Source: Liminaster sp017519885
GTDB lineage: Bacteria; Bacteroidota; Bacteroidia; Bacteroidales; UBA3663
Length of the DNA: 64,000 bases
Direction: 5' to 3'
Assembly (NCBI GenBank): GCA_017519885.1
Contig: JAFWRO010000007.1
Location: 1 to 64,000, forward strand
Below are positions 34,817 to 43,897 of the stretch, in pieces. A program made the translations under genes and the position numbers. Below the pieces are notes generated by a model. It worked only from the letters and a program-made list of their open reading frames with translations. It ran no database searches and was not told the origin of the DNA. Numbering within the stretch: the first letter of the stretch is position 1; each line of letters opens with the position of its first letter.

Positions 34817-35287
34817 TTACTCAGCCTTAGCTTCTGGTTCAGCAGCAGGAGCAGCCTCGGCAGCCTTCTTCGAACGAGAACGACGAGTCTTGGACTTCTT
34901 CTCAACATTATCCTTGAGAAGGTTCTCATTGTAGTCTACGAACTCGATCATTGCCATTTCAGCGTTGTCACCGAGACGGTTCTGGCCAAGCTTGAGAATA
35001 CGGAGATAGCCACCAGGACGGTTAGCGATCTTCACTGCGATGTCACCGAAGAGTTCCTTCACTGCCTCCTTGTCCTGGAGGTAAGAGAAGACGATACGAC
35101 GGCTGTTGGTAGTATCCTCCTTAGCGCGGTTGATGATAGGTTCAGCGTAAACACGCAATGCCTTAGCCTTGGCAACTGTGGTGTTGATACGCTTAGCCTT
35201 AATCAACGAAACAGTCATGTTGGCGAGCATAGCCTCACGATGAGACTTGGTGCGTCCAAGGTGATTGAATTTCTTATTATGTCTCAT
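34817..35287 (-). CDS. rplQ: 50S ribosomal protein L17
   Basis: A 156-residue large-subunit protein near the exit tunnel. The core MRHNKKFNHLGRTKSHREAML to about residue 118 is standard. The rest is a Lys/Arg-then-Ala/Glu-rich tail (KKAAEAAPAAEPEAKAE) common in this phylum. Last gene of the supercluster, 8 nt after rpoA. Confidence 0.97.
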   Translation of the reverse strand: MRHNKKFNHLGRTKSHREAMLANMTVSLIKAKRINTTVAKAKALRVYAEPIINRAKEDTTNSRRIVFSYLQDKEAVKELFGDIAVKIANRPGGYLRILKLGQNRLGDNAEMAMIEFVDYNENLLKDNVEKKSKTRRSRSKKAAEAAPAAEPEAKAE

Positions 35288-35295
35288 TGTTATAA

Positions 35296-36288
35296 TTAGT
35301 CTTTATCAAGTTTATATTTGGAGATATCCATTCCGAACGACAGGTTAAGACTCTGAAGGAGCTCCTCGAGCTCGGTGAGAGACTTCTTACCAAAGTTGCG
35401 GAACTTGAGAAGGTCGGTCTTATTGAAGACTACCAACTCACCAAGAGTCTCGACCTCAGCACTCTTCAAGCAGTTGAGAGCACGAACCGAGAGATCCATA
35501 TCGGTAAGCTTGGTCTTGAGAAGTTGACGCATGTGGAGTACTTCCTCATCGAATTCCTCGTTAGTGTCATTCTCAGTTGTCTCAATAGCAATCTTCTCGT
35601 CGGAGAAGAGCATGAAGTGGTAGATCAAGATCTTTGCAGCTTCACGCAATGCATCCTTTGGATGGATTGAGCCATCGGTAGTAACCTCAATCACCAGTTT
35701 CTCGTAGTCGGTACGCTGCTCAACACGATAGGGCTCAACAGAGTACTTCACGTTGCGAATAGGTGTGAAGATGGAATCGATAGCAATGGTAGTTACCTCA
35801 GCATTGGGATTGCGGTTTTCCTCAGCAGGAACATAGCCGCGACCCTTGTTGATGGTCAATGTAATATCAAAACTTGCACTGGAGTCCATGTGGCAGATGA
35901 CCAGATCAGGATTAAGGACATCGAATGCAGTCATTCCCATATGCAGATCACCTGCCTTGAGAACTTCTGAATTCTTGACCCTAACAGTGATGGTTTCACT
36001 CTCTGTTCCTTCGACGATCTGCTTCAAGCGGACCTGCTTGAGGTTCAAGATGATGTTTGTAACATCCTCTAGTACACCCGGAATGGTAGCAAACTCGTGC
36101 TCAACACCTGAAATTTTTACACTGGTGAAAGCAAAGCCTTCGAGTGACGAAAGCAGAATACGGCGTAAAGCATTACCAACTGTAATGCCGTAGCCTGGTT
36201 CCAGAGGTCGGAATTCGAACTTACCAGAGAACTGGTCGGATTCCAACATGATAACCTTTTCGGGTCTTTGAAATGCTAAAATCGCCAT
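35296..36288 (-). CDS. rpoA: RNA polymerase alpha subunit
   Basis: A 330-residue subunit. The N-terminal assembly domain (1-230) includes PLEPGYGITVGNALRRILLSS. The C-terminal domain (about 255-325) has VRALNCLKSAEVETLGELV and KFRNFGKKSLTELEELL, the UP-element/activator contact surface. It lies 14 nt after rpsD. Confidence 0.98.
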   Translation of the reverse strand: MAILAFQRPEKVIMLESDQFSGKFEFRPLEPGYGITVGNALRRILLSSLEGFAFTSVKISGVEHEFATIPGVLEDVTNIILNLKQVRLKQIVEGTESETITVRVKNSEVLKAGDLHMGMTAFDVLNPDLVICHMDSSASFDITLTINKGRGYVPAEENRNPNAEVTTIAIDSIFTPIRNVKYSVEPYRVEQRTDYEKLVIEVTTDGSIHPKDALREAAKILIYHFMLFSDEKIAIETTENDTNEEFDEEVLHMRQLLKTKLTDMDLSVRALNCLKSAEVETLGELVVFNKTDLLKFRNFGKKSLTELEELLQSLNLSFGMDISKYKLDKD

Positions 36289-36302
36289 ATATGGACTATT
36301 TA

Positions 36303-36908
36303 TTATTTAGAGTACAATTCGACAATGAGCTGCTCCTGAATGTTCTCAGGGATATCGGCACGCTCGGGAGTGTGGAGATACTTGCCACTGAGTGAATTCT
36401 GATCCCACTCAAGCCATGGATATTTGCTGTGGTTGAAGCCAGCAAGGGCGTTATCAACAACCTCAAGAGCCTTAGAGCGCTCGCGAACGCCAACGATCTG
36501 GCCAGGCTTAACGCTGTAGGAAGCGATGTTGACAACCTTACCGTCAACTACTACATGCTTGTGGAGGACGAGCTGACGAGCAGCAGCGCGGGTAGGAGCG
36601 ATACCTAAACGGTATACGATGTTATCGAGACGGCTCTCAAGAAGCTGAAGAAGTACCTCACCAGTTACGCCCTTAGTACGCTCAGCCTTCTCGAAGAGAC
36701 GACGGAACTGTGACTCGAGCACACCATAGGTATATTTAGCCTTCTGCTTTTCCTTAAGCTGAGTGCCATACTCGGAAGTTTTCTTACGACGATTCAGGCC
36801 ATGCTGACCAGGAGCATAGTTCTTCTTAGCGAGAACCTTGTCTGGTCCATAGATAGCCTCGCCAAGTTTGCGGGCAATGCGGGTTTTTGGTCCAGTATAT
36901 CTTGCCAT
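36303..36908 (-). CDS. rpsD: 30S ribosomal protein S4
   Basis: A 201-residue 16S rRNA-binding primary assembly protein. It begins MARYTGPKTRIARKLGE and has the S4 domain (ESRLDNIVYRLG, then VVVDGKVVNIASYSVKPG). No cysteines occur in the N-terminal part, so it is the zinc-independent form. 54 nt after rpsK. Confidence 0.97.
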   Translation of the reverse strand: MARYTGPKTRIARKLGEAIYGPDKVLAKKNYAPGQHGLNRRKKTSEYGTQLKEKQKAKYTYGVLESQFRRLFEKAERTKGVTGEVLLQLLESRLDNIVYRLGIAPTRAAARQLVLHKHVVVDGKVVNIASYSVKPGQIVGVRERSKALEVVDNALAGFNHSKYPWLEWDQNSLSGKYLHTPERADIPENIQEQLIVELYSK

Positions 36909-36962
36909 AGTTTTTTTACAATTTAAGCATTAAATTAATTAAAAAACCACATTATTCACACA

Positions 36963-37352
36963 TTATACCTTGCGACGCTTTGGAGGACGGCAACCATTGT
37001 GTGGAAGTGGTGTCACGTCGATAATCTCAGTTACCTCGATACCAGCACCATGGATGGTACGGATAGCTGACTCACGACCGTTACCTGGACCCTTAACATA
37101 AGCCTTCACTTTGCGAAGACCGAGATCGTAGGCGATTTTTGCGCAATCCTGAGCTGCCATCTGAGCAGCATAAGGAGTGTTTTTCTTCGAACCTCTGAAG
37201 CCCATCTTACCGGCAGATGACCAAGAGATCACCTGACCCTCGCTGTTGGCGAGTGAAACGATAACGTTGTTGAACGACGAATGTACGTGAAGCTGGCCGT
37301 TAGCACTAACTTTCACGTTACGCTTTTTAGCTGCAACTGTTTTCTTTGCCAT
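36963..37352 (-). CDS. rpsK: 30S ribosomal protein S11
   Basis: 129 residues, platform of the small subunit. SFNNVIVSLANSEGQVISWSS and the C-terminal THGAGIEVTEIIDVTPLPHNGCRPPKRRKV-type end (Cys present) are standard. 22 nt after rpsM. Confidence 0.97.
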   Translation of the reverse strand: MAKKTVAAKKRNVKVSANGQLHVHSSFNNVIVSLANSEGQVISWSSAGKMGFRGSKKNTPYAAQMAAQDCAKIAYDLGLRKVKAYVKGPGNGRESAIRTIHGAGIEVTEIIDVTPLPHNGCRPPKRRKV

Positions 37353-37374
37353 AGTTTTCTTCTACTTTAACAGA

Positions 37375-37755
37375 TTACTTTGTAGCCTTCTTCTTGTTGG
37401 CAACAGTCTTCTTCTTACCTTTACGTGTACGAGCATTGTTCTTGGTGCTCTGGCCACGTACTGGCAAGCCAAGACGATGACGGATACCGCGGTAGCAGCC
37501 GATATCCATGAGACGCTTAATGTTCAACTGAACTTCAGAACGAAGATCGCCTTCTACCTTGTAGTTGGCACCGATATACTCACGAATAGCGGCGGCCTGT
37601 GAATCAGTCCAATCTTTTACCTTGATGTCTTTATCGACACCAGCATTCATTAAGATGGTATTTGCGGCACTGCGGCCGATACCATAGATGTAAGTCAACG
37701 CGATTTCTCCACGCTTGTTCTGCGGAAGATCTACGCCTACAATTCTAACTGCCAT
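37375..37755 (-). CDS. rpsM: 30S ribosomal protein S13
   Basis: 126 residues, small-subunit head, contacts L5 and tRNA. MAVRIVGVDLPQNKRGEIALTYIYGIG is followed by RGIRHRLGLPVRGQ, with a basic tail. A -7-like box lies 42 nt upstream (37797-37804), so an internal promoter is possible. Confidence 0.97.
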   Translation of the reverse strand: MAVRIVGVDLPQNKRGEIALTYIYGIGRSAANTILMNAGVDKDIKVKDWTDSQAAAIREYIGANYKVEGDLRSEVQLNIKRLMDIGCYRGIRHRLGLPVRGQSTKNNARTRKGKKKTVANKKKATK

Positions 37756-37796
37756 ATAAATTTAAATAAATTGTGTTTTTTGCGAAAAAATGCCTG

Positions 37797-37804
37797 CAAA
37801 TATA
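37797..37804 (-). promoter_or_regulatory. Possible internal promoter box before rpsM
   Basis: TATATTTG on the minus strand, in the 55-nt gap between rpmJ and rpsM. No TTTG is seen at the usual distance, so the call rests on the box only. Confidence 0.35.
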
Positions 37805-37810
37805 CGTAAT

Positions 37811-37927
37811 TTATCCCTGACGTAGCTTAAATTTGGGATTTTTTTTGTTAATTACGTACAAAACGCCGCGGCGACGGACGATTTTGCAATCTGGAGTGCG
37901 CTTTTTAAGCGATGCTTTTACTTTCAT
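37811..37927 (-). CDS. rpmJ: 50S ribosomal protein L36
   Basis: A 38-residue protein reading MKVKASLKKRTPDCKIVRRR and ending KFKLRQG. Of the four zinc ligands of the classical form (three Cys and a His) only one Cys remains, so this is the zinc-free type. It lies 12 nt after infA. Confidence 0.96.
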   Translation of the reverse strand: MKVKASLKKRTPDCKIVRRRGVLYVINKKNPKFKLRQG

Positions 37928-37939
37928 ATCGTAAGAATT

Positions 37940-38158
37940 TTATTTGTAGCGGAAAGAAATTCTGCCTTTCGAGAGGTCGTAGGGAGACATCTCTACTCGA
38001 ACCTTGTCACCTGGCAAAATTTTGATGTAATGCATGCGCATCTTGCCAGAAATGTGGGCGGTAATCTCGTGTCCGTTTTCGAGCTCTACGCGGAACATAG
38101 CGTTCGAAAGGGCTTCAACGATGGTACCATCTTGTTCAATTGCTGCTTGTTTTGCCAT
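37940..38158 (-). CDS. infA: Translation initiation factor IF-1
   Basis: A 72-residue OB-fold protein blocking the ribosomal A site during initiation. AIEQDGTIVEALSNAMFRVEL, GHEITAHISGKMR and DKVRVEMSPYDLSKGRI are all standard. It lies 22 nt after map. Confidence 0.98.
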   Translation of the reverse strand: MAKQAAIEQDGTIVEALSNAMFRVELENGHEITAHISGKMRMHYIKILPGDKVRVEMSPYDLSKGRISFRYK

Positions 38159-38180
38159 TCAATAATTTTTGAAATTTTAC

Positions 38181-38963
38181 TTAGATAAATCTATCGCCTA
38201 ATACTTCTTGAATATAGTCGAAGGTGGAAAGAATCTCGGTCTTCTCTTCGCGGATTGCCACGCAATGCTCGTAATGAGCCGACCACTTATGGTCACGAGT
38301 GCGCACCGTCCAACCGTTGCGGTCAATGGTGACATTCTTCGATCCCATGTTGATCATTGGCTCGATGCAGATGCACATGCCTGGGCGAAGAAGCGGTCCG
38401 ACGCCACGACGTCCGTAATTCGGAACATCTGGGTCTTCGTGAAGACCACGGCCTATACCATGACCTGTCAGTTCACGAACAACGGTGTAGCCTCGTTTCT
38501 CGCAGTAGTCCTGTACGGCAAATCCGATGTGACCAACACGATTACCAGCCTTGGCCTGCTCGATACCGATATAGAGACTCTCCTTCGTTGTTCGCAACAA
38601 GCGGAGAACCTGCTCGTCAACCTCACCCACCGGGAAGGTGTAACAGCTGTCGCCATTGAAACCGTTGATGACAGCTCCGCAGTCACATCCAACGATATCA
38701 CCGTCCCTTAGTTCATAATCCGAGGGGAAGCCATGAACTACCTCGTCATTGACCTCGATGCAGAGAGTGCCCGGGAATCCTTCGTAGCCCTTGAATCCAG
38801 GAACGCCACCATGGTCACGGATAAACTCTTCGGCAATTTGGTCAAGCCTAAGAGTAGTAACACCTGGCTGGACCCACTTGGCGACTTCGCCAAGTGCCTG
38901 TCCAACCAGTTGATTAGCCTGTCGAATCAGCTCTATTTCTTCGTCTGTTTTCAGAAATATCAT
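38181..38963 (-). CDS. map: Methionine aminopeptidase, type I
   Basis: A 260-residue dimetal enzyme removing initiator Met. Metal-site segments GDIVGCDCGAVINGFNGDS, ELTGHGIGRGLHEDP and GMCICIEPMI carry the expected Asp, His and Glu ligands. It lies between secY (10 nt) and infA, as in many bacteria. Confidence 0.97.
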   Translation of the reverse strand: MIFLKTDEEIELIRQANQLVGQALGEVAKWVQPGVTTLRLDQIAEEFIRDHGGVPGFKGYEGFPGTLCIEVNDEVVHGFPSDYELRDGDIVGCDCGAVINGFNGDSCYTFPVGEVDEQVLRLLRTTKESLYIGIEQAKAGNRVGHIGFAVQDYCEKRGYTVVRELTGHGIGRGLHEDPDVPNYGRRGVGPLLRPGMCICIEPMINMGSKNVTIDRNGWTVRTRDHKWSAHYEHCVAIREEKTEILSTFDYIQEVLGDRFI

Positions 38964-38973
38964 AGCGAGATTA

Positions 38974-40302
38974 TCAATAAGCAGCTACAGAACCTGTGCG
39001 ACCTTTGATCTTGCCATTCTTCATCAGACCGTCATAGTGGTGCATCATCAGATGCGACTCGATCTGCTGGAGAGTATCCAAAATAACACCTACAAGAATC
39101 AAGAGTGATGTACCACCGAAGAACTGTGAGAATTCCTGTGTAACGCCAAGGATACGGGCGAAACATGGGAGGATAGCCACAAATGCCAGGAAGATAGAAC
39201 CCGGAAGGGTGATACGCGACATGATCTTGTCAAGGAACTCAGTGGTCTTCTTGCCAGGCTTGATACCTGGGATGAAGCCGTTCTGAGACTTGATTGCATC
39301 CGACATCTGCTGAGGATTCATTGTGATGGCGGTGTAGAAATAGGTGAAGACAATGATCAGGATTGCAAATACAAAGTTATAGGTGAACGTTGTATTGTCA
39401 AAGAAGCTTGACCAGAAGCTTGCAGTATTCTGGCTAGCAAAACCTGCAAACACAAGAGGAATGAACATGATAGCCTGTGCGAAAATGATAGGCATTACAC
39501 CAGCAGCATTGACCTTAAGAGGAATATACTGACGAACGCCACCATACTGACGGTTACCACGAATCTGCTTAGCGTACTGTACAGGCACTTTGCGGGTACC
39601 CTGTACCAAGAGAATGCTGATACCAATCACAATGAGGAGGAATACAATCTCGAGGAGGAAGAGCACGAGGTTGCCGGTTGAAGAGGCAGCCTGAACGAAC
39701 TCCTGCGAAATTGCAGTTGGGAAGCGTGCGATGATACCGATCATAATAAGGAACGAAATACCGTTACCGATACCCTTGTCGGTGATACGCTCGCCAAGCC
39801 ACATCACGAACATTGAGCCTGCAGTCAGGATGATAATGCTGCTGAAGTTAAACCACCAGCCCTGATTTACAATAGCTGGACCGATCTGATAACGAAGGTT
39901 GGTCAGATAGGCGAAGCTCTGGAAAATGAGCACAACTACTGTGAGCAGACGTGTGTACTGATTGATCTTGTTACGACCACTCTCACCTTCCATCGAAAGC
40001 TTGCGGAGCGATGGGAGAACCATCGTCAGAAGCTGGATGATAATGGAAGCAGAGATGTAGGGCATAATACCCAATGCGAAGATTGAGGCATTCGAGAATG
40101 CTCCACCAGAGAACATATCCAGGAGTGCCATAAGACCGCCACGTGTCTGATTGTGCAGCTCATCGAGCAGGCTGGCATCGATACCCGGAAGAACTATGAA
40201 GCAACCCAAGCGATAGATTGCAACGAGACCGAGCGTCCAAAGGATACGAGTGCGGAGCTCTTCAATCTTCCAAATGTTTTTGAATGTCTCAACTATTCTC
40301 AT
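38974..40302 (-). CDS. secY: Protein translocase subunit SecY
   Basis: A 442-residue channel subunit with ten predicted membrane helices. ASIIIQLLTMVLPSLRKLSMEGE and the GIKPGKKTTEFLDKIMSRITLPG loop (ribosome/SecA contact) are standard. It starts 5 nt after rplO. Confidence 0.97.
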   Translation of the reverse strand: MRIVETFKNIWKIEELRTRILWTLGLVAIYRLGCFIVLPGIDASLLDELHNQTRGGLMALLDMFSGGAFSNASIFALGIMPYISASIIIQLLTMVLPSLRKLSMEGESGRNKINQYTRLLTVVVLIFQSFAYLTNLRYQIGPAIVNQGWWFNFSSIIILTAGSMFVMWLGERITDKGIGNGISFLIMIGIIARFPTAISQEFVQAASSTGNLVLFLLEIVFLLIVIGISILLVQGTRKVPVQYAKQIRGNRQYGGVRQYIPLKVNAAGVMPIIFAQAIMFIPLVFAGFASQNTASFWSSFFDNTTFTYNFVFAILIIVFTYFYTAITMNPQQMSDAIKSQNGFIPGIKPGKKTTEFLDKIMSRITLPGSIFLAFVAILPCFARILGVTQEFSQFFGGTSLLILVGVILDTLQQIESHLMMHHYDGLMKNGKIKGRTGSVAAY

Positions 40303-40307
40303 GACGT

Positions 40308-40760
40308 TTACGCGTTAACTTTTACTACTGTGCCACCAGCTGCTACGATAGCCTCCTCAGCCTTCTTAGAGAAAGCGTGGGCGGTAACCTCGAGAGCTAC
40401 ACTGAGGGCACCATTGCCAAGGATCTTAACAAGATCTTTCTTGGCTACAAGGCCAGCCTCATGAAGAGCCTGTACATCGATCTTTGTGAGCGACTTGGCA
40501 GTTGCAAGTGCATCAAGGGTAGAAAGGTTGATGGCCTTGTACTCTACATGGTTGATGTTCTTGAAACCGAACTTCGGCAAACGACGCTGGATAGGCATCT
40601 GACCGCCTTCAAAGCCGATCTTCTTCTTATAGCCGGAACGCTGCTTTGCGCCCTTGTTACCACGGGTAGAAGTGCCACCGAGACCGGAACCGGCACCACG
40701 GCCAATACGCTTACGGGTCTTTACAGAACCAGCGGCTGGCTTCAAATTACTTAAATTCAT
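40308..40760 (-). CDS. rplO: 50S ribosomal protein L15
   Basis: 150 residues. MNLSNLKPAAGSVKTRKRIG, then a Gly/Arg-rich rRNA-binding arm (GRGAGSGLGGTSTRGNKGAK) and QRRLPKFGFKN. The start at MNLSNL is the family start; the longer reading covers the spacer. The 95-nt spacer to rpmD includes a small hairpin (GGGTGTG with CACATCCC). Confidence 0.96.
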   Translation of the reverse strand: MNLSNLKPAAGSVKTRKRIGRGAGSGLGGTSTRGNKGAKQRSGYKKKIGFEGGQMPIQRRLPKFGFKNINHVEYKAINLSTLDALATAKSLTKIDVQALHEAGLVAKKDLVKILGNGALSVALEVTAHAFSKKAEEAIVAAGGTVVKVNA

Positions 40761-40855
40761 ATTCTTTACACTTATTATTAAGTTAGTGATATGGAGGGGG
40801 TGTGACTTGGTTTCCCTATAATCGCCACATCCCACCCGAGGATTTTGTCTGTTAA

Positions 40856-41032
40856 TTAGTCAACAAGAGCGACAAGATGAGCGACCTTGCGAATCTGACC
40901 ACGAGTGCACTCGTTGTCAGGAAGCTCGCGGACCAGACCAATGCGGGTCAGTCCGAGTGCATCAAGGGTCAACTTCTCCGTCTTAGGGCAGTTGATGCGG
41001 CTGCGAATAGCCTTTACTTTAATAGTTGCCAT
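40856..41032 (-). CDS. rpmD: 50S ribosomal protein L30
   Basis: A 58-residue protein, MATIKVKAIRSRINCPKTEK followed by LTLDALGLTRIG and the RKVAHLV end. The length and start fit the family. It lies 17 nt after rpsE. Confidence 0.96.
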   Translation of the reverse strand: MATIKVKAIRSRINCPKTEKLTLDALGLTRIGLVRELPDNECTRGQIRKVAHLVALVD

Positions 41033-41049
41033 AATTTTACTGGAATTTA

Positions 41050-41565
41050 TTAACCTTTGAATACAACATCAAGTGAAACACCGCGGTTCTCAGCAACCTG
41101 CTTGGCATCACGAAGCTCACAGAGAGCCTGGATGGTAGCCTTCACGAGGTTGTGGGGGTTGGAAGAGCCCTTCGACTTGCAGAGGACATCCTTCACACCT
41201 GCACTCTCAAGGACAGGACGCATAGCGCCACCTGCCTTCATGCCGGTACCTTCGGAAGCTGGAATGAGGAGAACCTCAGAACCACCGAAGCGAGCAGTTA
41301 CCTCGTGAGGAATAGTACCCTTGAGCACGGGAACCTTAACAAGATTCTTCTTAGCGGACTCAACACCCTTTGCAATGGCAGCCTGAACTTCGCCTGCCTT
41401 ACCAAGACCGTAACCTACGATACCATTGCCATCACCTACTACAACGATAGCGGCGAAAGTAAAGGTGCGGCCACCCTTGGTAACCTTAGTAACACGATTG
41501 ATAGCAACCAAACGGTCCTTCAACTCGATATCATTGGCATTCTTTACTCGAATCATATCTGTCAT
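41050..41565 (-). CDS. rpsE: 30S ribosomal protein S5
   Basis: A 171-residue protein. The double-stranded RNA-binding part has LKDRLVAINRVTKVTKGGR and FAAIVVVGDGNGIVGYGLGKA. The second domain includes PASEGTGMKAGG. It starts 3 nt after rplR. Confidence 0.97.
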   Translation of the reverse strand: MTDMIRVKNANDIELKDRLVAINRVTKVTKGGRTFTFAAIVVVGDGNGIVGYGLGKAGEVQAAIAKGVESAKKNLVKVPVLKGTIPHEVTARFGGSEVLLIPASEGTGMKAGGAMRPVLESAGVKDVLCKSKGSSNPHNLVKATIQALCELRDAKQVAENRGVSLDVVFKG

Positions 41566-41568
41566 TTA

Positions 41569-41910
41569 TTAGAATTTGAGACCACCTTCGCGGGCACCTT
41601 CTGCCAAGGCCTGTACGCGGCCGTGATAGAGATAACCATTGCGATCGAAAACAACCTCAGTGATGCCGGCAGCTGCACACTTCTCAGCGACAGCCTGACC
41701 AACCTTCTTGGCAACCTCAGTCTTGGTGCCCTCGGTAATACCCTTTGAGCCAGCGAATACAAGAGTCTTGCCCTCAAGGTCGTTGACAACCTGAGCATAG
41801 ATAGCCTTGTTGCTGCGGAAAACGGTCAGACGAGGACGGCTGGCAGTACCATTAACCTTCTTACGAATACGGTGCTTAATCTTAATTCTTCTTTCTTTCT
41901 TAGTAATCAT
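41569..41910 (-). CDS. rplR: 50S ribosomal protein L18
   Basis: 113 residues, 5S rRNA binding. A basic N-terminus (KKERRIKIKHRIRKK) is followed by RLTVFRSNKAIYAQVVND and the FDRNGYLYHGRVQALAEGAR end. 23 nt after rplF. Confidence 0.97.
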   Translation of the reverse strand: MITKKERRIKIKHRIRKKVNGTASRPRLTVFRSNKAIYAQVVNDLEGKTLVFAGSKGITEGTKTEVAKKVGQAVAEKCAAAGITEVVFDRNGYLYHGRVQALAEGAREGGLKF

Positions 41911-41933
41911 AATCGTCTAATTTAAAAGGTTAA

Positions 41934-42488
41934 TTATTTAGCACCGGCAGACTTGCCAGACTTACGACGAACAACCTCACCAACATAGAGGACACCCTTG
42001 CCCTTATATGGCTCAGGCTTGCGGAAAGAACGAATCTTGGTGCAAATCAGACCAAGCAGGGCCTTGTCACAAGACTCCAGGGTAATCAGTGGGTTCTGGT
42101 TACGCTCACTCTTGGTGGTCAACTTAACCTCCTTGGGGAGTACCATATAGATGGCATGAGAATAACCAAGAGCAAGTTCAAGGACATTACCATTGTTGCT
42201 GGCACGATAGCCGACACCCACGAGCTGAAGCTCCTTCTTGAAGCCCTCGCTGCAACCAATGATCATATTGTTGATCAATGAGCGATAGAGGCCGTGCAGA
42301 GCCTTGGTCTGCTTCTCATCATTAGGACGGGTGAACTCAACCTTACCATCCTCAATGCCGAGCTGAATACCGCCAGTAAGTTTCTGGCTCATTTCGCCGT
42401 TCTTACCTTTTACGGTAACAACATCATCCTTCACAGTGACAGTTACACCTGCAGGAATAGTAATAGGCAATTTACCAATTCTTGACAT
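41934..42488 (-). CDS. rplF: 50S ribosomal protein L6
   Basis: 184 residues with two repeated domains. MSRIGKLPITIPAGVTV and the C-terminal RKPEPYKGKGVLY are diagnostic. It lies 18 nt after rpsH. Confidence 0.97.
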   Translation of the reverse strand: MSRIGKLPITIPAGVTVTVKDDVVTVKGKNGEMSQKLTGGIQLGIEDGKVEFTRPNDEKQTKALHGLYRSLINNMIIGCSEGFKKELQLVGVGYRASNNGNVLELALGYSHAIYMVLPKEVKLTTKSERNQNPLITLESCDKALLGLICTKIRSFRKPEPYKGKGVLYVGEVVRRKSGKSAGAK

Positions 42489-42506
42489 AGCTTATACCTC
42501 CTTTCA

Positions 42507-42902
42507 TTAATAGATGTAACACAGAACCTCACCACCGACCTTCTGGGCAGCAGCCTCCTTGTCGGTCATGACGCCGCGCGAGGTGGAAAGGATGGCGATG
42601 CCGAGTCCGTTGAGGACGCGTGGCATGTCCTTATAGCCCACATACTTGCGGAGACCTGGTGTGGAAACACGAGTCAGACTCTTGATAGCACTCACGTGGT
42701 TTACAGGATCATACTTCAAGGCAACCTTGATAGTACCCTGTGGGCCGTCGTCGATGAACTTGTAGTTCATGATGTAACCCTTCTCGAAGAGGATCTTGCA
42801 AATCTCCTTCTTCAAGTTTGACGCTGGAATCTCAACGACACGATGCTTAGCTGCGATGGCGTTGCGAAGACGGGTCAAAAAATCTGCAATTGAATCAGTC
42901 AT
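42507..42902 (-). CDS. rpsH: 30S ribosomal protein S8
   Basis: 131 residues. MTDSIADFLTRLRNAIAAKH gives the start, and the end is GIAILSTSRGVMTDKEA. S8 often represses its own operon by binding a helix upstream of L5 in other bacteria. Here the only notable element is the hairpin in the 127-nt gap to rpsN. Confidence 0.97.
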   Translation of the reverse strand: MTDSIADFLTRLRNAIAAKHRVVEIPASNLKKEICKILFEKGYIMNYKFIDDGPQGTIKVALKYDPVNHVSAIKSLTRVSTPGLRKYVGYKDMPRVLNGLGIAILSTSRGVMTDKEAAAQKVGGEVLCYIY

Positions 42903-42966
42903 TTGATTTTGTTTGTTAAATTGATCCGGAACCTCCGGACAATATTTAATAAAAAACATATACGCA

Positions 42967-42998
42967 AATATCGGCGGGTCTTTAGGCCCGCTGATATT
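42967..42998 (-). promoter_or_regulatory. Intercistronic hairpin between rpsN and rpsH
   Basis: AATATC and GCGGG (left) pair with CCCGC and GATATT (right) around an 8-nt loop, with one unpaired base on each side. It has no T-run, so it is more likely a processing or binding element than a terminator. Confidence 0.6.
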
Positions 42999-43029
42999 CT
43001 ATAGTATCAGAGAGTGTGGGTCCACCGGA

Positions 43030-43317
43030 TTACCAGCTTGCCTTCTTGACACCAGGAATGAGACCGGCAGAAGCCATCTCACGGAACTGGATACGAGAAA
43101 GACCGAACTGACGCATATATCCCTTTGGACGACCAGTCACCTTGCAACGGTTGTGAAGACGAACTGGGGAAGCATTCTTTGGAAGAGCTTGAAGCTCCTG
43201 AACAGCCTCATAGTCACCGGCAGCAGCACGCTTCTTGAGTTCAGCACGCTTAGCAGCATACTTCTTTACAAGAGCCTTACGCTTAACCTCACGGGCTACC
43301 ATTGAAATCTTTGCCAT
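43030..43317 (-). CDS. rpsN: 30S ribosomal protein S14
   Basis: A 95-residue protein of the long, zinc-free type: VRLHNRCKVTGRPKGYMRQFGLSR lacks the paired CxxC motifs of the short form. The ending LIPGVKKASW is standard. It lies 9 nt after rplE. Confidence 0.97.
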   Translation of the reverse strand: MAKISMVAREVKRKALVKKYAAKRAELKKRAAAGDYEAVQELQALPKNASPVRLHNRCKVTGRPKGYMRQFGLSRIQFREMASAGLIPGVKKASW

Positions 43318-43326
43318 ATCTTGATC

Positions 43327-43881
43327 TTACTTTTTAGCGTTCTTGAATGGAAGACCGAACTCCTTCAGGAGAGCATAACCCTCCTCGTCAGTCCTGGCAG
43401 TAGTCACGAAGGTGATGTTCATACCAAGGATGCGCTGAATGCTGTCGATGTTGATCTCAGGGAAAATAATCTGCTCGGTAATACCGAGAGTATAGTTGCC
43501 ACGACCATCGAACTTGGAGTCGATACCGCCGAAGTCGCGGATACGGGGAAGAGCCACACGGATCAGACGCTCGAGGAACTCATACATCATCTGGTGACGA
43601 AGGGTAACACGTACGCCGATAGGCATCTGCTTACGAACCTTGAACTGAGCGATATCCTTCTTCGAAAGAGTCTGCACAGCCTTCTGACCAGTGATGGCAG
43701 TCAGTTCGGTGATAGCAGTTTCAATGATCTTCTTGTCAGCAACAGCCATACCGAGGCCCTCGTTGATGACAATCTTCTCGAGACGGGGCACCTGCATTAC
43801 AGTGGTATAACCAAACTGCTTGGTGAGTGCAGGAACGATGGTCTCTTTGTAATATTGCTTAAGTGATGCAGTATTTGCCAT
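43327..43881 (-). CDS. rplE: 50S ribosomal protein L5
   Basis: 184 residues, 5S rRNA binding. QVPRLEKIVINEGLGMAV, PIGVRVTLRHQMMYEFL and the GITEQIIFPEINID segment are typical. 16 nt after rplX. Confidence 0.97.
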   Translation of the reverse strand: MANTASLKQYYKETIVPALTKQFGYTTVMQVPRLEKIVINEGLGMAVADKKIIETAITELTAITGQKAVQTLSKKDIAQFKVRKQMPIGVRVTLRHQMMYEFLERLIRVALPRIRDFGGIDSKFDGRGNYTLGITEQIIFPEINIDSIQRILGMNITFVTTARTDEEGYALLKEFGLPFKNAKK

Positions 43882-43897
43882 TATTTAGACCTCCTTA

